From an uncultured Eubacteriales bacterium (lineage in GTDB: Bacteria; Bacillota; Clostridia; Christensenellales; Aristaeellaceae), in the NCBI GenBank assembly GCA_902767565.1, contig CACXHY010000002.1:1-64000 (forward strand): a stretch of 64,000 nucleotides of DNA, read 5' to 3'. The position numbers and the translations under genes were made by a program. Below are positions 25,750 through 37,064 of the stretch, piece after piece (the stretch's first letter is position 1; each line of letters starts with the position of its first letter). A model generated the notes under the pieces. That model was not told the origin of the DNA, did not search any database, and worked only from the letters and a program-made list of their open reading frames with translations.

Positions 25750-26469
25750 TCAGGCGATCAGGTTGATCAGGCCGCTGACGCCGATCATGGCATAGGTCAG
25801 TTTGCGGAGGAGGTCCGGGTCCAGCTTGTCCGCCAGCTTGCCCGCGATCCATACGCCCGCGATCACGGCGGCAACGCCCACGCCGATGGGCGGCAGGTGC
25901 GCCGGCTGCAGGACCCCGGTGATCAGGCGGTAGGCCGTGTTGTAGAGGCAGTTGACGCCGAAGCAGAGCTGGATGGTGCCCAGGTATTCCCGCTGGGAAT
26001 CCGTCGTCCGCAGATAGTACAGCACCATCAGCGGGCCGCCGATCCCGAAGAGCCCGTCGCAGGCGCCGGAGACCGCGATGCACAGCGCCGCCAGGGGCAG
26101 CGGCATCTTCCGCTTTTCCGTCTTCCGGTCGAGAAACAGGTAGTAGACGGCGAGGAGGACCAGAAAGCCGCCGAAGACCTTCTTCAGCAGAACGCCGTCC
26201 ACCCGGGAGGCGAAATTGATGCACACCGTGCTCACAGCCAGGTACAGGACGGAAGGCATCAGCGCCTTTTTCACGTCGACGGCGTCCCGGTAGCGCCGGA
26301 CCATGGAGGCGTTCAGAGCGATGCAGATGGCCGTGGAGATCCCCGCGGCCTGGGGCAGGTCAAAGAAGTACGGCAGCCCCAGCATCATGACGATGCTGGC
26401 GCCGAAGCCCGTCACGCCCTGCACGATCCCCGCCGCCAGCGCCAGCGCCGCCGCGATCGGTATCATCAT
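25750..26469 (-). CDS. TauE/SafE-family membrane transporter
   Basis: A 239-residue polytopic membrane protein with about seven or eight hydrophobic helices. Family hallmarks include GIVQGVTGFGASIVM near the N-terminus and GACDGLFGIGGPLMVLYYL in the second half, the twin Gly-rich repeats. Family members export sulfite, sulfoacetate or other organic anions. In a pectin operon it might move an acidic sugar or by-product, which is inference. Confidence 0.85.
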   Translation of the reverse strand: MMIPIAAALALAAGIVQGVTGFGASIVMMLGLPYFFDLPQAAGISTAICIALNASMVRRYRDAVDVKKALMPSVLYLAVSTVCINFASRVDGVLLKKVFGGFLVLLAVYYLFLDRKTEKRKMPLPLAALCIAVSGACDGLFGIGGPLMVLYYLRTTDSQREYLGTIQLCFGVNCLYNTAYRLITGVLQPAHLPPIGVGVAAVIAGVWIAGKLADKLDPDLLRKLTYAMIGVSGLINLIA

Positions 26470-26505
26470 CGGGATCCCCCCGTCATCATCGCCCGGCGGG
26501 ACGCT

Positions 26506-27603
26506 TCATGCCTTTGCCTGCAGCACCTCGCTGTAAGCCATCAGGAAGGCGGCCACGCCCTTGACCTCGTCCCACACCACGGGCTCAGAGAGGTAGTAGG
26601 CCACGGAGCCGTCCCGCTTCTCGCCCGGGCCGAGGCCTGCCACGCCGCACATGTCGCGGATGTGGGCGGTTCCGTCCTCCGCGGTGAAGAACTTGGTCTC
26701 CTCCAGCCCCTTCCAGGCCTTCAGGCCCAGCGGCAGATACGTTTCGCCGTCCAGCACGCCCAGGCGCACGCCCTTCAGCAGGGCATAGCACAGCATGGAG
26801 GAGCCGGAGGTCTCCAGGTAGTTGCCCTCTGCGTCGGCCCGGTCGATCACCTGGTAGATCAGCCCGGTGTCCCTGTCCATCCAGCGGGTGATGCCCCGGA
26901 TCGCCTCCCGGAACAGCTCGACCAGATACTGCCGGTGCTCAAACAGCTGCTCGTCACAGAAGTCGATGCAGTCGATCATCGCCATCAGGTACCAGCCCAT
27001 GGCCCGGGACCAGAAGTTGGCGGAAAGCCCGGTCTCCTTGTCGCACCAGGGCTGTTGACGGCTCTCGTCCCAGCCGTGGTAGTACAGGCCCTTCTCCTCG
27101 TTGTACAGGTGGGCCCGCACCACCCGGAACTGGTTCGTGATGTCGCTGAGATCCGCGTTCCGGTTGAAACGGCGTTCGTACAGCATGCGGAAGGGCTGGG
27201 CCATGTAGAGGCCGTCCAGCCACACCTGCCAGGGATAGATCTCCTTGTGCCAGAAGTTGCCGCACCGGCAGCGGGGATGCGTGCGCAGGCGGTCCATGTG
27301 GAACTCGATGGCGGTCTTCCAGCGGCGCTCGTCGCCGGTTTCGTCCAGGGCGAAGAACAGGGGGCGGCCGGGGGCGATGTTGTCGATGGAATAGGCGTGG
27401 AGCTCAAAGCCCGGGATGCTGCCGTCCGGCATCACGAACCTCTCCATGTAGTTCATGGCGAAATCCCGGAAGGCGGCGTCCCCCGTCGCCCCGTACAGGT
27501 CGATGGCCGCCACCATGATGCAGCTGTCCTCGTAGTTCCAGCCGTTCTTGTACTGGGTGTAGGAACCCATGAAACTGCGCGCGAAGCTCCGGATATCGGG
27601 CAT
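26506..27603 (-). CDS. Unsaturated rhamnogalacturonyl/glucuronyl hydrolase, family GH105
   Basis: A 365-residue (alpha/alpha)6-barrel enzyme like YteR/YesR. It hydrates the unsaturated uronic acid end of disaccharides released by pectin lyases. WLDGLYMAQPF holds the catalytic Asp, and GWDESRQQPW, FWSRAMGWYLMA and SGSSMLCYALLKG are family motifs. ATG 27603 is preceded by AAGGAGG, whereas the frame extends upstream without one. There is no signal peptide. It heads the operon behind a consensus promoter. Confidence 0.9.
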   Translation of the reverse strand: MPDIRSFARSFMGSYTQYKNGWNYEDSCIMVAAIDLYGATGDAAFRDFAMNYMERFVMPDGSIPGFELHAYSIDNIAPGRPLFFALDETGDERRWKTAIEFHMDRLRTHPRCRCGNFWHKEIYPWQVWLDGLYMAQPFRMLYERRFNRNADLSDITNQFRVVRAHLYNEEKGLYYHGWDESRQQPWCDKETGLSANFWSRAMGWYLMAMIDCIDFCDEQLFEHRQYLVELFREAIRGITRWMDRDTGLIYQVIDRADAEGNYLETSGSSMLCYALLKGVRLGVLDGETYLPLGLKAWKGLEETKFFTAEDGTAHIRDMCGVAGLGPGEKRDGSVAYYLSEPVVWDEVKGVAAFLMAYSEVLQAKA

Positions 27604-27663
27604 GGGGAAACCTCCTTGCTGCGGTGCGTCAGATCTGAATGCTGTCGGGATACCTGTGGGCTC

Positions 27664-27693
27664 ATTATACATGGTCTGACGGCGGTGTGTCAA
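27664..27693 (-). promoter_or_regulatory. Consensus promoter of the pectin operon (TTGACA-18-TATAAT)
   Basis: -35 at 27688-27693 and -10 at 27664-27669 on the minus strand. Both hexamers match consensus perfectly. The leader of about 55 nt carries no clear operator. Confidence 0.75.
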
Positions 27694-27713
27694 TCGCGCC
27701 GCCCCGCCGCGAA

Positions 27714-27743
27714 AGAAAAAACCGGGGAGCGGCGGCTCTCCGG
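27714..27743 (-). terminator. Terminator after the secreted protein gene
   Basis: CCGGAGAG pairs with CTCCCCGG (one G-U) on the minus strand, followed by TTTTTTC. Confidence 0.8.
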
Positions 27744-27763
27744 TCGATGCGGCGGATGAAGGA

Positions 27764-28354
27764 TCAATGCCGGTCCAGCCTCTCCAGGGGCTGTTCCGGC
27801 CCGCCGAGGCGTACCCAGTTCTCCCACAGCGGCGCGAAGTCCTCCGCGGGGATCTCCACGGTGCCGGTCACGGTGCGTTCCCCGTTCAGGGTGAAGGTGA
27901 GGGTGCCGTTCTCCGTCATGCTCTCCGCCAGGGGCTGCAGGTCGGCTGTCAGCCAGAAACAGTACTCCTCCTGCACGATGGCGTCATACTCGGTGGTAGT
28001 GGGATCCGCCGATGCGGTCACGGTCACGTCCCCCGCCGTCAGGGTGACGGTGCCGGCGCAGAGCATGTCCTCCAGCTGGGTGGCCAGCGTCAGCCGCAGC
28101 ACCACCACGCCCTCGTTGGCCAGGGACACATAGTCCACAAAGGCCACCACCCGGCCCTCGCTCATCGTGCCGAAGTAGGGCTGTCCCTCGGGCCGGTAGA
28201 TCATGTCGATGCGGTTGCCGGCCATGAAGCAGTCGAGGCTCTCGTCCGCGTCCAGGGCGTCGAGGTCGAACAGGCCGGAGCCGTCTTCCGCAAAAACGGA
28301 GGTCAGGCACAGAACAAGGATGAGAAACAGGGGGATCAGTCTGCGGATCGTCAT
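27764..28354 (-). CDS. Secreted protein of unknown function
   Basis: A 196-residue protein with a signal peptide (IPLFLILVLCLTSVFA). The mature part appears beta-rich, with segments such as GTVTLTAGDVTVTAS and GTLTFTLNGERTVTG. The 118 codons upstream in the same frame are shadow of the DUF1015 gene. ATG 28354 is favoured by AAAGGA before it and by the signal peptide. It starts 20 bp after the DUF1015 gene, so the two are probably cotranscribed. No family recognised. Confidence 0.65.
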   Translation of the reverse strand: MTIRRLIPLFLILVLCLTSVFAEDGSGLFDLDALDADESLDCFMAGNRIDMIYRPEGQPYFGTMSEGRVVAFVDYVSLANEGVVVLRLTLATQLEDMLCAGTVTLTAGDVTVTASADPTTTEYDAIVQEEYCFWLTADLQPLAESMTENGTLTFTLNGERTVTGTVEIPAEDFAPLWENWVRLGGPEQPLERLDRH

Positions 28355-28374
28355 GCCGTCACGTCCTTTCCGTC

Positions 28375-29604
28375 TCACCGGATCCGCCGGGCTTCGAGGT
28401 AGTAGCGCTTCTCGCAGGCGTGGCCCATGGAGAAGGTTTTCCGCGGCAGCACGCCGTCCCGGGCGATGCCGGGGAAGAGGCCGTCCTTGGGGATGCCCGG
28501 CAGCAGGAAGGCGGCGGCGCCGGGCTGCCGTCCGAGCCGTTCGGCGGTGTCGTCGCCGTGGATGTAGTCGATCTGATCCGGCCGCACCGTCTCGTCGAGG
28601 AAGCGCTGGAGGATGGCCACGGGCAGTTCGCCGAGGGAGGGATTCAGGAAGAACACGCTGTCGCTGTCCGCGCTGATGACCCGGATCGGGTATCCGCCGG
28701 AGGCGCATACGGAAGCCAGGTCGTCCGCAAGCTTCTGCGGGTCGACGCCCGTCACCACGCGGTGGATCGGCTCAAACTGCTGGGCGGCGTCGCGGATGTT
28801 CTCCAGCTCCACCATGGCGCAGCGGGAGGGGTGATCCTGCGCCTGCTCCGGGTGCGCCCGGCGCCGGGCTTCCCGGCACTCCTTGGCGGTGGCCAGGGAA
28901 TGGTTGCCGTCGCCCACGGCGTACAGGATGGGGGAGACGCCCATGGCGGCGTATTTTTCTTTCATGCGCTGTTCGTAGGCCGCGATCCGTGCTTCCAGGC
29001 GCGCCTTCGCGTCCCCGTCCACGAGCCGCCCGGCGATGTGCCCGCCGCCCTGCATCAGGTCGAAATCGTACAGGAGGGGGAGGGCTTCCTTTTCCGCGGT
29101 CAGGCTCTCGATCAGGGTCGACTGATCGTCGTCGCAGAGCATCAGCACATGGGTGAGCTCCATCAGCGCGTCCTTCCGGATGGCCACCCGCGGCGGGATG
29201 CGCTCCACCACCGTGCGCTCGGTGGCCCGGATGGCGCTGCGGGCGTCGGGGCGGTAGTCGTAGGCGTCCAGATCCACCGCGCCAACCACGCCCCGGCGGA
29301 TCGTCCCGTCCGTGAGGGTGCGCTCCACATACACATAGCTGTCGGGATACTCCCGGAAGATCCGCCGGTTCAGGCAGTCCTCCATGGAGCGGTTGATGAA
29401 GGCGATGCGAGCCTCCCGGTCCTGCTTCAGCCAGGCTTCGGGGAAGATCAGGTTCAGGGCGGAGGGCGCGTCCCCGGCCTCCCGCTTCACGGCCTCCCAG
29501 TACTCCGGCTCGGAGGTGTACTGGTCGCAGGCGATGACCGCCCACTTCGGCAGCAGGGCTTCCTCGGGGATCAGCAGGTCGGCGCTGTGGAAAACGGTGG
29601 ACAT
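28375..29604 (-). CDS. DUF1015 family protein
   Basis: A 409-residue cytoplasmic protein. It contains the DUF1015 landmarks: WAVIACDQYTSEPEYW near the N-terminus, YAVGDGNHSLATAK, IHGDD and a C-terminal RKTFSMGHACEKRYYLEAR. The family is widespread in Firmicutes, often near serine or phosphoglycerate dehydrogenases, and its function is unknown. Here it pairs with a secreted protein. Confidence 0.85.
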   Translation of the reverse strand: MSTVFHSADLLIPEEALLPKWAVIACDQYTSEPEYWEAVKREAGDAPSALNLIFPEAWLKQDREARIAFINRSMEDCLNRRIFREYPDSYVYVERTLTDGTIRRGVVGAVDLDAYDYRPDARSAIRATERTVVERIPPRVAIRKDALMELTHVLMLCDDDQSTLIESLTAEKEALPLLYDFDLMQGGGHIAGRLVDGDAKARLEARIAAYEQRMKEKYAAMGVSPILYAVGDGNHSLATAKECREARRRAHPEQAQDHPSRCAMVELENIRDAAQQFEPIHRVVTGVDPQKLADDLASVCASGGYPIRVISADSDSVFFLNPSLGELPVAILQRFLDETVRPDQIDYIHGDDTAERLGRQPGAAAFLLPGIPKDGLFPGIARDGVLPRKTFSMGHACEKRYYLEARRIR

Positions 29605-29673
29605 GGGTCTGCCTCCTTGTCGGGATGATGGTCCGCCCGGCTGTCCTTGAGATTAGGCGGCGGGTCTGCCTTC

Positions 29674-29702
29674 ATCCTACCACCTTCGGGCGTCTGTTTC
29701 AA
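29674..29702 (-). promoter_or_regulatory. Promoter of the DUF1015 gene (TTGAAA-17-TAGGAT)
   Basis: -35 at 29697-29702, -10 at 29674-29679, minus strand. Confidence 0.55.
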
Positions 29703-29716
29703 CCGCAAATTGCAGC

Positions 29717-29747
29717 GAAAAACCCCGCGGGCCTCACACCCGCGGGG
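29717..29747 (-). terminator. Terminator after the esterase gene
   Basis: CCCCGCGGG/CCCGCGGGG, a perfect 9-bp stem, is followed by TTTTTCGC on the minus strand. Confidence 0.88.
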
Positions 29748-29760
29748 CGGCAGGGTCGGT

Positions 29761-31041
29761 TTACTTGAAGCAGATTTCGGAGGCGAAGGTGTAGAAGGAC
29801 TGGGACCACACGAACCAGTCGTGAGCGCCGGGCACATAGCCGCCGTCGATCACGTTGTCCATGGGATGCTCAGCCAGCCAGGCCACGAAGTTCTCGTATT
29901 TGATCTGCTGGCCTTCGCCGTTGGCGGCGATGCGCTCGGAGGCGATGTCCTCGGTGCCGACGGTGAAGAAGAACACCGGCTCATGGATGCCTTCCGCGTC
30001 CGGATCGACCGCGCTCATATCGGGGCCGGAGAAGGCGCCATAGTAGCCGAAGACGTCCGCGTGCTCAAAGAACATGTGGAAGGTGGTCATGGAGCCCATG
30101 GACAGGCCGCCGAAGGCGCGGTCCTTGGCCTCGTGGGACACGTTGTAGTTGGCTTCCATGTAGGGGATGACGTAGTTGATCATGTTCTCGCCGATCTTGG
30201 CGTAGTCCCAGCCGAAGCTGTTGTGGTCGAGCGTCACGACGATCACGTCGAGGCCGAGGTTGGCGATGATGTTGTCGACGTGGCCCATGGCGAACCAGTC
30301 GGTCTCGTTGCCGCCGCCGCCGTGGGACATGTAGATCACCTTGTAGGGCTCCTCGCGCTCGGCGTCATAGCCGGCGGGCAGGTAGATGCCCATGTCCTGA
30401 TGGTCGCTCAGCACGCCGGTGTACTCCACATAGCGCAGCTCGCCGTAGTTCTCGGAGGGGAGCACGAAGTCCAGGTTCGGAGAGCCGGCCTGCTTCTCCT
30501 CGTCGTAATAGCCGTACACGATGCTGTGCGTGAGATCGCCCGTGGCGATATCGCTGTGCTCGGCGTTGAGCAGGGCGGGGGAGGGGTTGGCCGGGTCACA
30601 GATGGTCTCGGTGGTGCCGTCCGCGCGGGTCAGGATGTAGCTGTAGGCGTAGGATCCGCTGGTGATGGGGAAGGAGAGGTGCCACACGCCGGCGGCCTCG
30701 TCATACACCATGGCCTCGGTGTAGCCCCAGGTGGATTCCGCGATGGAGGGGCCCGTCATGTTGGAGGAATACTGGCCCGCCGCGTACTCATAGGGCGTGA
30801 AGCGGTTCTCCACGGCCAGGGGCTGCGCGGGATCCACATGGGCGAAGGGGCCGGTCACCTGAACGCCGGTCACGGTCTCGTCCTCGGGGACATAGACGAA
30901 GGTCACGGTGTAGCCGGAGGGAGATTCGGGATCGGCCGTCACCGTCGCGCCGGGCGTGTAAACGGTCTCCTCCGCCAGGACGCAGGCGCAGCCGGCGAGC
31001 ATCGCGCCGGTCAGGAGCAGGGCAAGGATCTTGCGGAACAT
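29761..31041 (-). CDS. Putative esterase lipoprotein (feruloyl/acetylxylan esterase type)
   Basis: A 426-residue exported alpha/beta hydrolase. The signal peptide ends with a lipobox-like LAGC. An N-terminal beta-sandwich (about residues 35-165, glycogen-binding/E-set-like) precedes the hydrolase domain. The nucleophile Ser lies in GGLSMGSMTTF, an oxyanion-type HGGGG is at IYMSHGGGGNE, and the terminal His may be in GAHDWFVW. This layout matches esterases that remove ferulate or acetyl groups from xylan. ATG 31041 with AAAGGAG is preferred over an upstream ATG. Confidence 0.8.
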   Translation of the reverse strand: MFRKILALLLTGAMLAGCACVLAEETVYTPGATVTADPESPSGYTVTFVYVPEDETVTGVQVTGPFAHVDPAQPLAVENRFTPYEYAAGQYSSNMTGPSIAESTWGYTEAMVYDEAAGVWHLSFPITSGSYAYSYILTRADGTTETICDPANPSPALLNAEHSDIATGDLTHSIVYGYYDEEKQAGSPNLDFVLPSENYGELRYVEYTGVLSDHQDMGIYLPAGYDAEREEPYKVIYMSHGGGGNETDWFAMGHVDNIIANLGLDVIVVTLDHNSFGWDYAKIGENMINYVIPYMEANYNVSHEAKDRAFGGLSMGSMTTFHMFFEHADVFGYYGAFSGPDMSAVDPDAEGIHEPVFFFTVGTEDIASERIAANGEGQQIKYENFVAWLAEHPMDNVIDGGYVPGAHDWFVWSQSFYTFASEICFK

Positions 31042-31122
31042 GGCGATCGTCTCCTTTTCTGCCGTCACAGGCAGGATCCGCCCTCCGCGAACATGCGGCG
31101 GGCGCTCCTGTTCCGTACCCTC

Positions 31123-31152
31123 ATGCTACCACAGGGATGCACATCATGTCAA
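31123..31152 (-). promoter_or_regulatory. Promoter of the esterase gene (TTGACA-18-TAGCAT)
   Basis: -35 at 31147-31152 and -10 at 31123-31128 on the minus strand. Confidence 0.6.
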
Positions 31153-31239
31153 GACGATATGGCCGGAATCTGGACAAATCCGACATCCGGCAGGGACGAA
31201 AGAAGACCGCGCCGACAAGATGCCGACGCGGTCCGATGA

Positions 31240-34455
<3,216 letters not shown>

Positions 34456-34510
34456 TCTTTTCCCTCGCTTTTCCGTCCATGGCAAAGCCGCCCGTTTGCG
34501 GCTTCGGGGT

Positions 34511-34539
34511 ATTATAACAGGGAAGGGGGTACGGCGCAA
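34511..34539 (-). promoter_or_regulatory. Promoter of carB (TTGCGC-17-TATAAT)
   Basis: -35 at 34534-34539, perfect -10 at 34511-34516, minus strand. The leader is about 50 nt and shows no PyrR-type attenuator. Confidence 0.6.
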
Positions 34540-34728
34540 GGGGATACGGCGGCCCCGTTTGTTCTGCTTTGGTTTTGGTTTCTCCGCAAGCCCGCGCCCG
34601 CCTCCGCCGGAAGCTTCCGGCATGCTTTCCGGGGAGGCCCGGGCGGCGGTTCCCTGCGGACCGCGTGCGCAGACGCGGGGCAGGGAACCGGACACGCGCC
34701 ATTTTTGCGGAGAACAAGCTTTTCATCC

Positions 34729-34757
34729 TTCCATTTTCCGCGAAAATCGTGTATGAT
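34729..34757 (+). promoter_or_regulatory. Weak promoter candidate for the GNAT-metA unit (TTCCAT-17-TATGAT)
   Basis: The -10 is good and the -35 poor. It is placed correctly for the GTG start at 34792. Confidence 0.4.
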
Positions 34758-34791
34758 AGCAGGCGAATCGCTTGGGAACGGAGGGCGGACG

Positions 34792-35244
34792 GTGACGACG
34801 TGGCGAAGGCTGGAACCCTGGGACGCGCTGCCGGTGTACACCCTGATGCGCGCCTTTTACGACCGGCGCATCGGGGCCGGCGAGGTGCCCGACGCCCGGA
34901 TCTGGGACAGCATCGGCCGCTGCACCGGCGATTATCCCCACATGGAGGGATGGGCCGTTTTTGAGGACCAGACCCTGGCGGGATACGCCATGCTGAGCCG
35001 CGTATACGACCCCGGCGAGGGAACGGAACACCTCCTGCTGCAGGAGTTCTACATCGACAAGCCCTTCCGCGCCGCCGGCTGCGGCCCCGGTTTCCTGCGG
35101 GCGCTGCCGTCCCTGTATCCCGGCTGCGGAAGGATCCTCATTCCCGACACCGCGCCGGAGGGCGTGTGGCGACCCCTGGGATACCGCCGCACGGCCGTCC
35201 TGTACGGGGCCGTCTGCCCCTCCGCCGGGAAGACCGCTCCGTGA
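34792..35244 (+). CDS. GNAT-family acetyltransferase
   Basis: A small (150-residue) N-acetyltransferase-like protein. It shows a GNAT beta4-beta5 core (GWAVFEDQTLAGYAMLSR, HLLLQEFYIDKPFRAAGCG), where the last part aligns with the acetyl-CoA pyrophosphate loop. The start is GTG 34792, which follows GGAGGG; an in-frame ATG 13 codons earlier lacks a site. It ends 32 bp before metA, suggesting cotranscription. Substrate unknown. Confidence 0.72.
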   Translation: MTTWRRLEPWDALPVYTLMRAFYDRRIGAGEVPDARIWDSIGRCTGDYPHMEGWAVFEDQTLAGYAMLSRVYDPGEGTEHLLLQEFYIDKPFRAAGCGPGFLRALPSLYPGCGRILIPDTAPEGVWRPLGYRRTAVLYGAVCPSAGKTAP

Positions 35245-35276
35245 TCATCCGTGACCCTGTCAATGGAGGAAACGCC

Positions 35277-36209
35277 ATGCCCATTCGCATCAACACGAAA
35301 ATGCCCGTCATCGACCGCCTGGCCGAGGAGAACATCTTTGTCATGCCGGAGACCCGGGCCTCCACCCAGGACATCCGGGAACTGCAGATCGCCATCCTGA
35401 ACATCATGCCCAACAAGGAGGACACGGAGCTGCAGCTGCTGCGCCTCCTGTCCAACACCCCCCTGCAGGTGCGGGTGACCTTCCTGCGGCTGGACTCCCA
35501 CACCTACAAGAACACGCCGGAGGAGTACCTGCGGCAGTTCTACAAGCCCTTCTCCGCGGTGAAGGAGCGGCGCTTCGACGGCCTGATCATCACCGGCGCG
35601 CCGGTGGAGAACCTGCCCTTCGAGGCCGTGGACTACTGGGAGGAGCTCACCGCCATCATGGACTGGAGCACCACCCATGTGACCTCCACCGTGCACATCT
35701 GCTGGGCGGCCCAGGCCGGGCTCTTCCACCACTACGGCATCGAAAAGCATCCCCTGCCGAAGAAGCTCTCCGGGATCTACCGCCATACCACGCTCTACAC
35801 CGACGAGCCCGTGACCCGCGGCTTCAACGACCGCTTCTTCGCGCCCCACAGCCGCTACACCGGCGTCAGCCGCGAGGACGTGCTCGACCACCCGGACCTG
35901 ACCCTGCTGGTGGATTCCGACAACGCGGGCGTCTACCTGATCGAGGACAAGAAGACCCTCCGCCTCTTCGTGTGCGGCCATCCCGAGTACAGCCGCATGA
36001 CCCTCGACGCCGAGTACCGCCGGGACGTGAAGAAAGGCATAAACCCCGAACTGCCCGTCCATTACTACCGGGACGACGACCCGGAGAAGGGCCCCGTCTT
36101 CCAGTGGAAGGCCCACGCCTATCTGCTCTTCAGCAACTGGCTGAACTACTGCGTCTACCAGGTCACCCCCTACCGCATCGAGGAGATCGGCCGCGCGCAG
36201 GGCGAGTGA
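35277..36209 (+). CDS. metA: Homoserine O-acyltransferase (MetA)
   Basis: The first dedicated step of methionine synthesis: acylation of homoserine. The 310 residues match the MetA family. The Cys nucleophile lies in VHICWAAQAG (about residue 142), and the His-Glu pair in CGHPEYSRMTL. In many Firmicutes this protein uses acetyl-CoA rather than succinyl-CoA, so the acyl donor is not certain. ATG 35277 has GGAGGAA upstream. Confidence 0.95.
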   Translation: MPIRINTKMPVIDRLAEENIFVMPETRASTQDIRELQIAILNIMPNKEDTELQLLRLLSNTPLQVRVTFLRLDSHTYKNTPEEYLRQFYKPFSAVKERRFDGLIITGAPVENLPFEAVDYWEELTAIMDWSTTHVTSTVHICWAAQAGLFHHYGIEKHPLPKKLSGIYRHTTLYTDEPVTRGFNDRFFAPHSRYTGVSREDVLDHPDLTLLVDSDNAGVYLIEDKKTLRLFVCGHPEYSRMTLDAEYRRDVKKGINPELPVHYYRDDDPEKGPVFQWKAHAYLLFSNWLNYCVYQVTPYRIEEIGRAQGE

Positions 36210-36217
36210 GCGCATCG

Positions 36218-36244
36218 GCGCCGGAGGGATCCGGCGCTTTTTTG
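36218..36244 (+). terminator. Terminator after metA
   Basis: GCGCCGG/CCGGCGC stem followed by seven T residues. Confidence 0.92.
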
Positions 36245-36295
36245 TCGGGTCCGGTGATCGCCCCGCGCTCGTTCGACAAAATGCTCCGCCGACTC

Positions 36296-36324
36296 TTGAC
36301 ATCATATGCAACTGCGGATAGAAT
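36296..36324 (+). promoter_or_regulatory. Promoter of the Crp/Fnr-transporter unit (TTGACA-17-TAGAAT)
   Basis: Perfect -35 at 36296-36301 and -10 at 36319-36324. The predicted start is near 36331. Confidence 0.75.
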
Positions 36325-36355
36325 GTATCAGATGAGACGCGCGGGAGGGATGACC

Positions 36356-37006
36356 ATGGTGCCGACCCTGGTGAGAGACGCTTTTACGGCCTCGCCGCTT
36401 CTGAACGGCTGTGACCCGGAACAGATGTCGCCGGTGCTGCGCCGGTTTCCCACCGGGACCGCCCTTGCCGACAGCGACGGAGGCCTGCCCTGCGTCGGGC
36501 TGGTGGCCCAGGGCGTGGTGGATGTCTGGTCCGTGGCGGCGGACGGGAACGGCGTGCTGCTGTCCGCCCTGCACCGGGGCGACTGCTTCGGCATCAGCAA
36601 TCTGCTGCGGGGCGGAGAGCTGGAGACCCGCCTGCGGGCCGCGACCGCGGTGTCCGTCGTGTATGTCCGGAAGGATATGCTGGAGGCCGCCTTTGCCCGG
36701 GACGGCCGTCTGGCCATGCGCTACGCGGCCGTCTGCAACGACAAGCTGCAGTTCCTGCTGCGCCGCATCGCCATGCTGACGGCCCAGACCACCCGGGGCC
36801 GGCTCATCTCCTGGCTGCTGCTCCACGCGGAGGAGGAAGGCCGGGTGGTCAGCCAGATCACGAAGACCGATCTGGCAGCGACCCTGTCTGTCAGCCGGGC
36901 GGCGCTCTACCGGGAGCTGCACACCCTGAGCGAGGCGGGGTGCCTCGAGCTCCGCGGCGAGCACATGACGGTCACCGACCGCGCCGCGATGGAAGCCATG
37001 CTGTAA
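36356..37006 (+). CDS. Crp/Fnr-family transcription regulator
   Basis: A 216-residue regulator. An N-terminal cyclic-nucleotide-binding-like beta-roll (to about residue 120; LHRGDCFGISNLLRGGELE) and a long dimer helix precede the C-terminal winged helix, ITKTDLAATLSVSRAALYRELHTLSEAG. No Fe-S cysteine cluster of the Fnr type is seen. ATG 36356 is chosen because GGAGGG lies 7 bp before it; the ATG 6 bp upstream directly abuts GGAGGG. It probably controls the transporter genes that follow; the signal is unknown. Confidence 0.88.
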   Translation: MVPTLVRDAFTASPLLNGCDPEQMSPVLRRFPTGTALADSDGGLPCVGLVAQGVVDVWSVAADGNGVLLSALHRGDCFGISNLLRGGELETRLRAATAVSVVYVRKDMLEAAFARDGRLAMRYAAVCNDKLQFLLRRIAMLTAQTTRGRLISWLLLHAEEEGRVVSQITKTDLAATLSVSRAALYRELHTLSEAGCLELRGEHMTVTDRAAMEAML

Positions 37007-37064
37007 CGGCGGCTGCCCGCGAACGGGCGGTCCGCGCGAAAGAACGAAAGGAGTTCCCTGCGAT

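Noticed and set aside
31200-31235. ACCGCG/CGCGGT stem after carB as a terminator
   Set aside because: Only six base pairs with a long loop and no T-run; the end of the carB transcript remains open.
37007-37064. GCCCGCGAACGGGC palindrome between the Crp/Fnr and binding-protein genes as a terminator
   Set aside because: The stem is short and lacks a U-run; more likely part of the leader.
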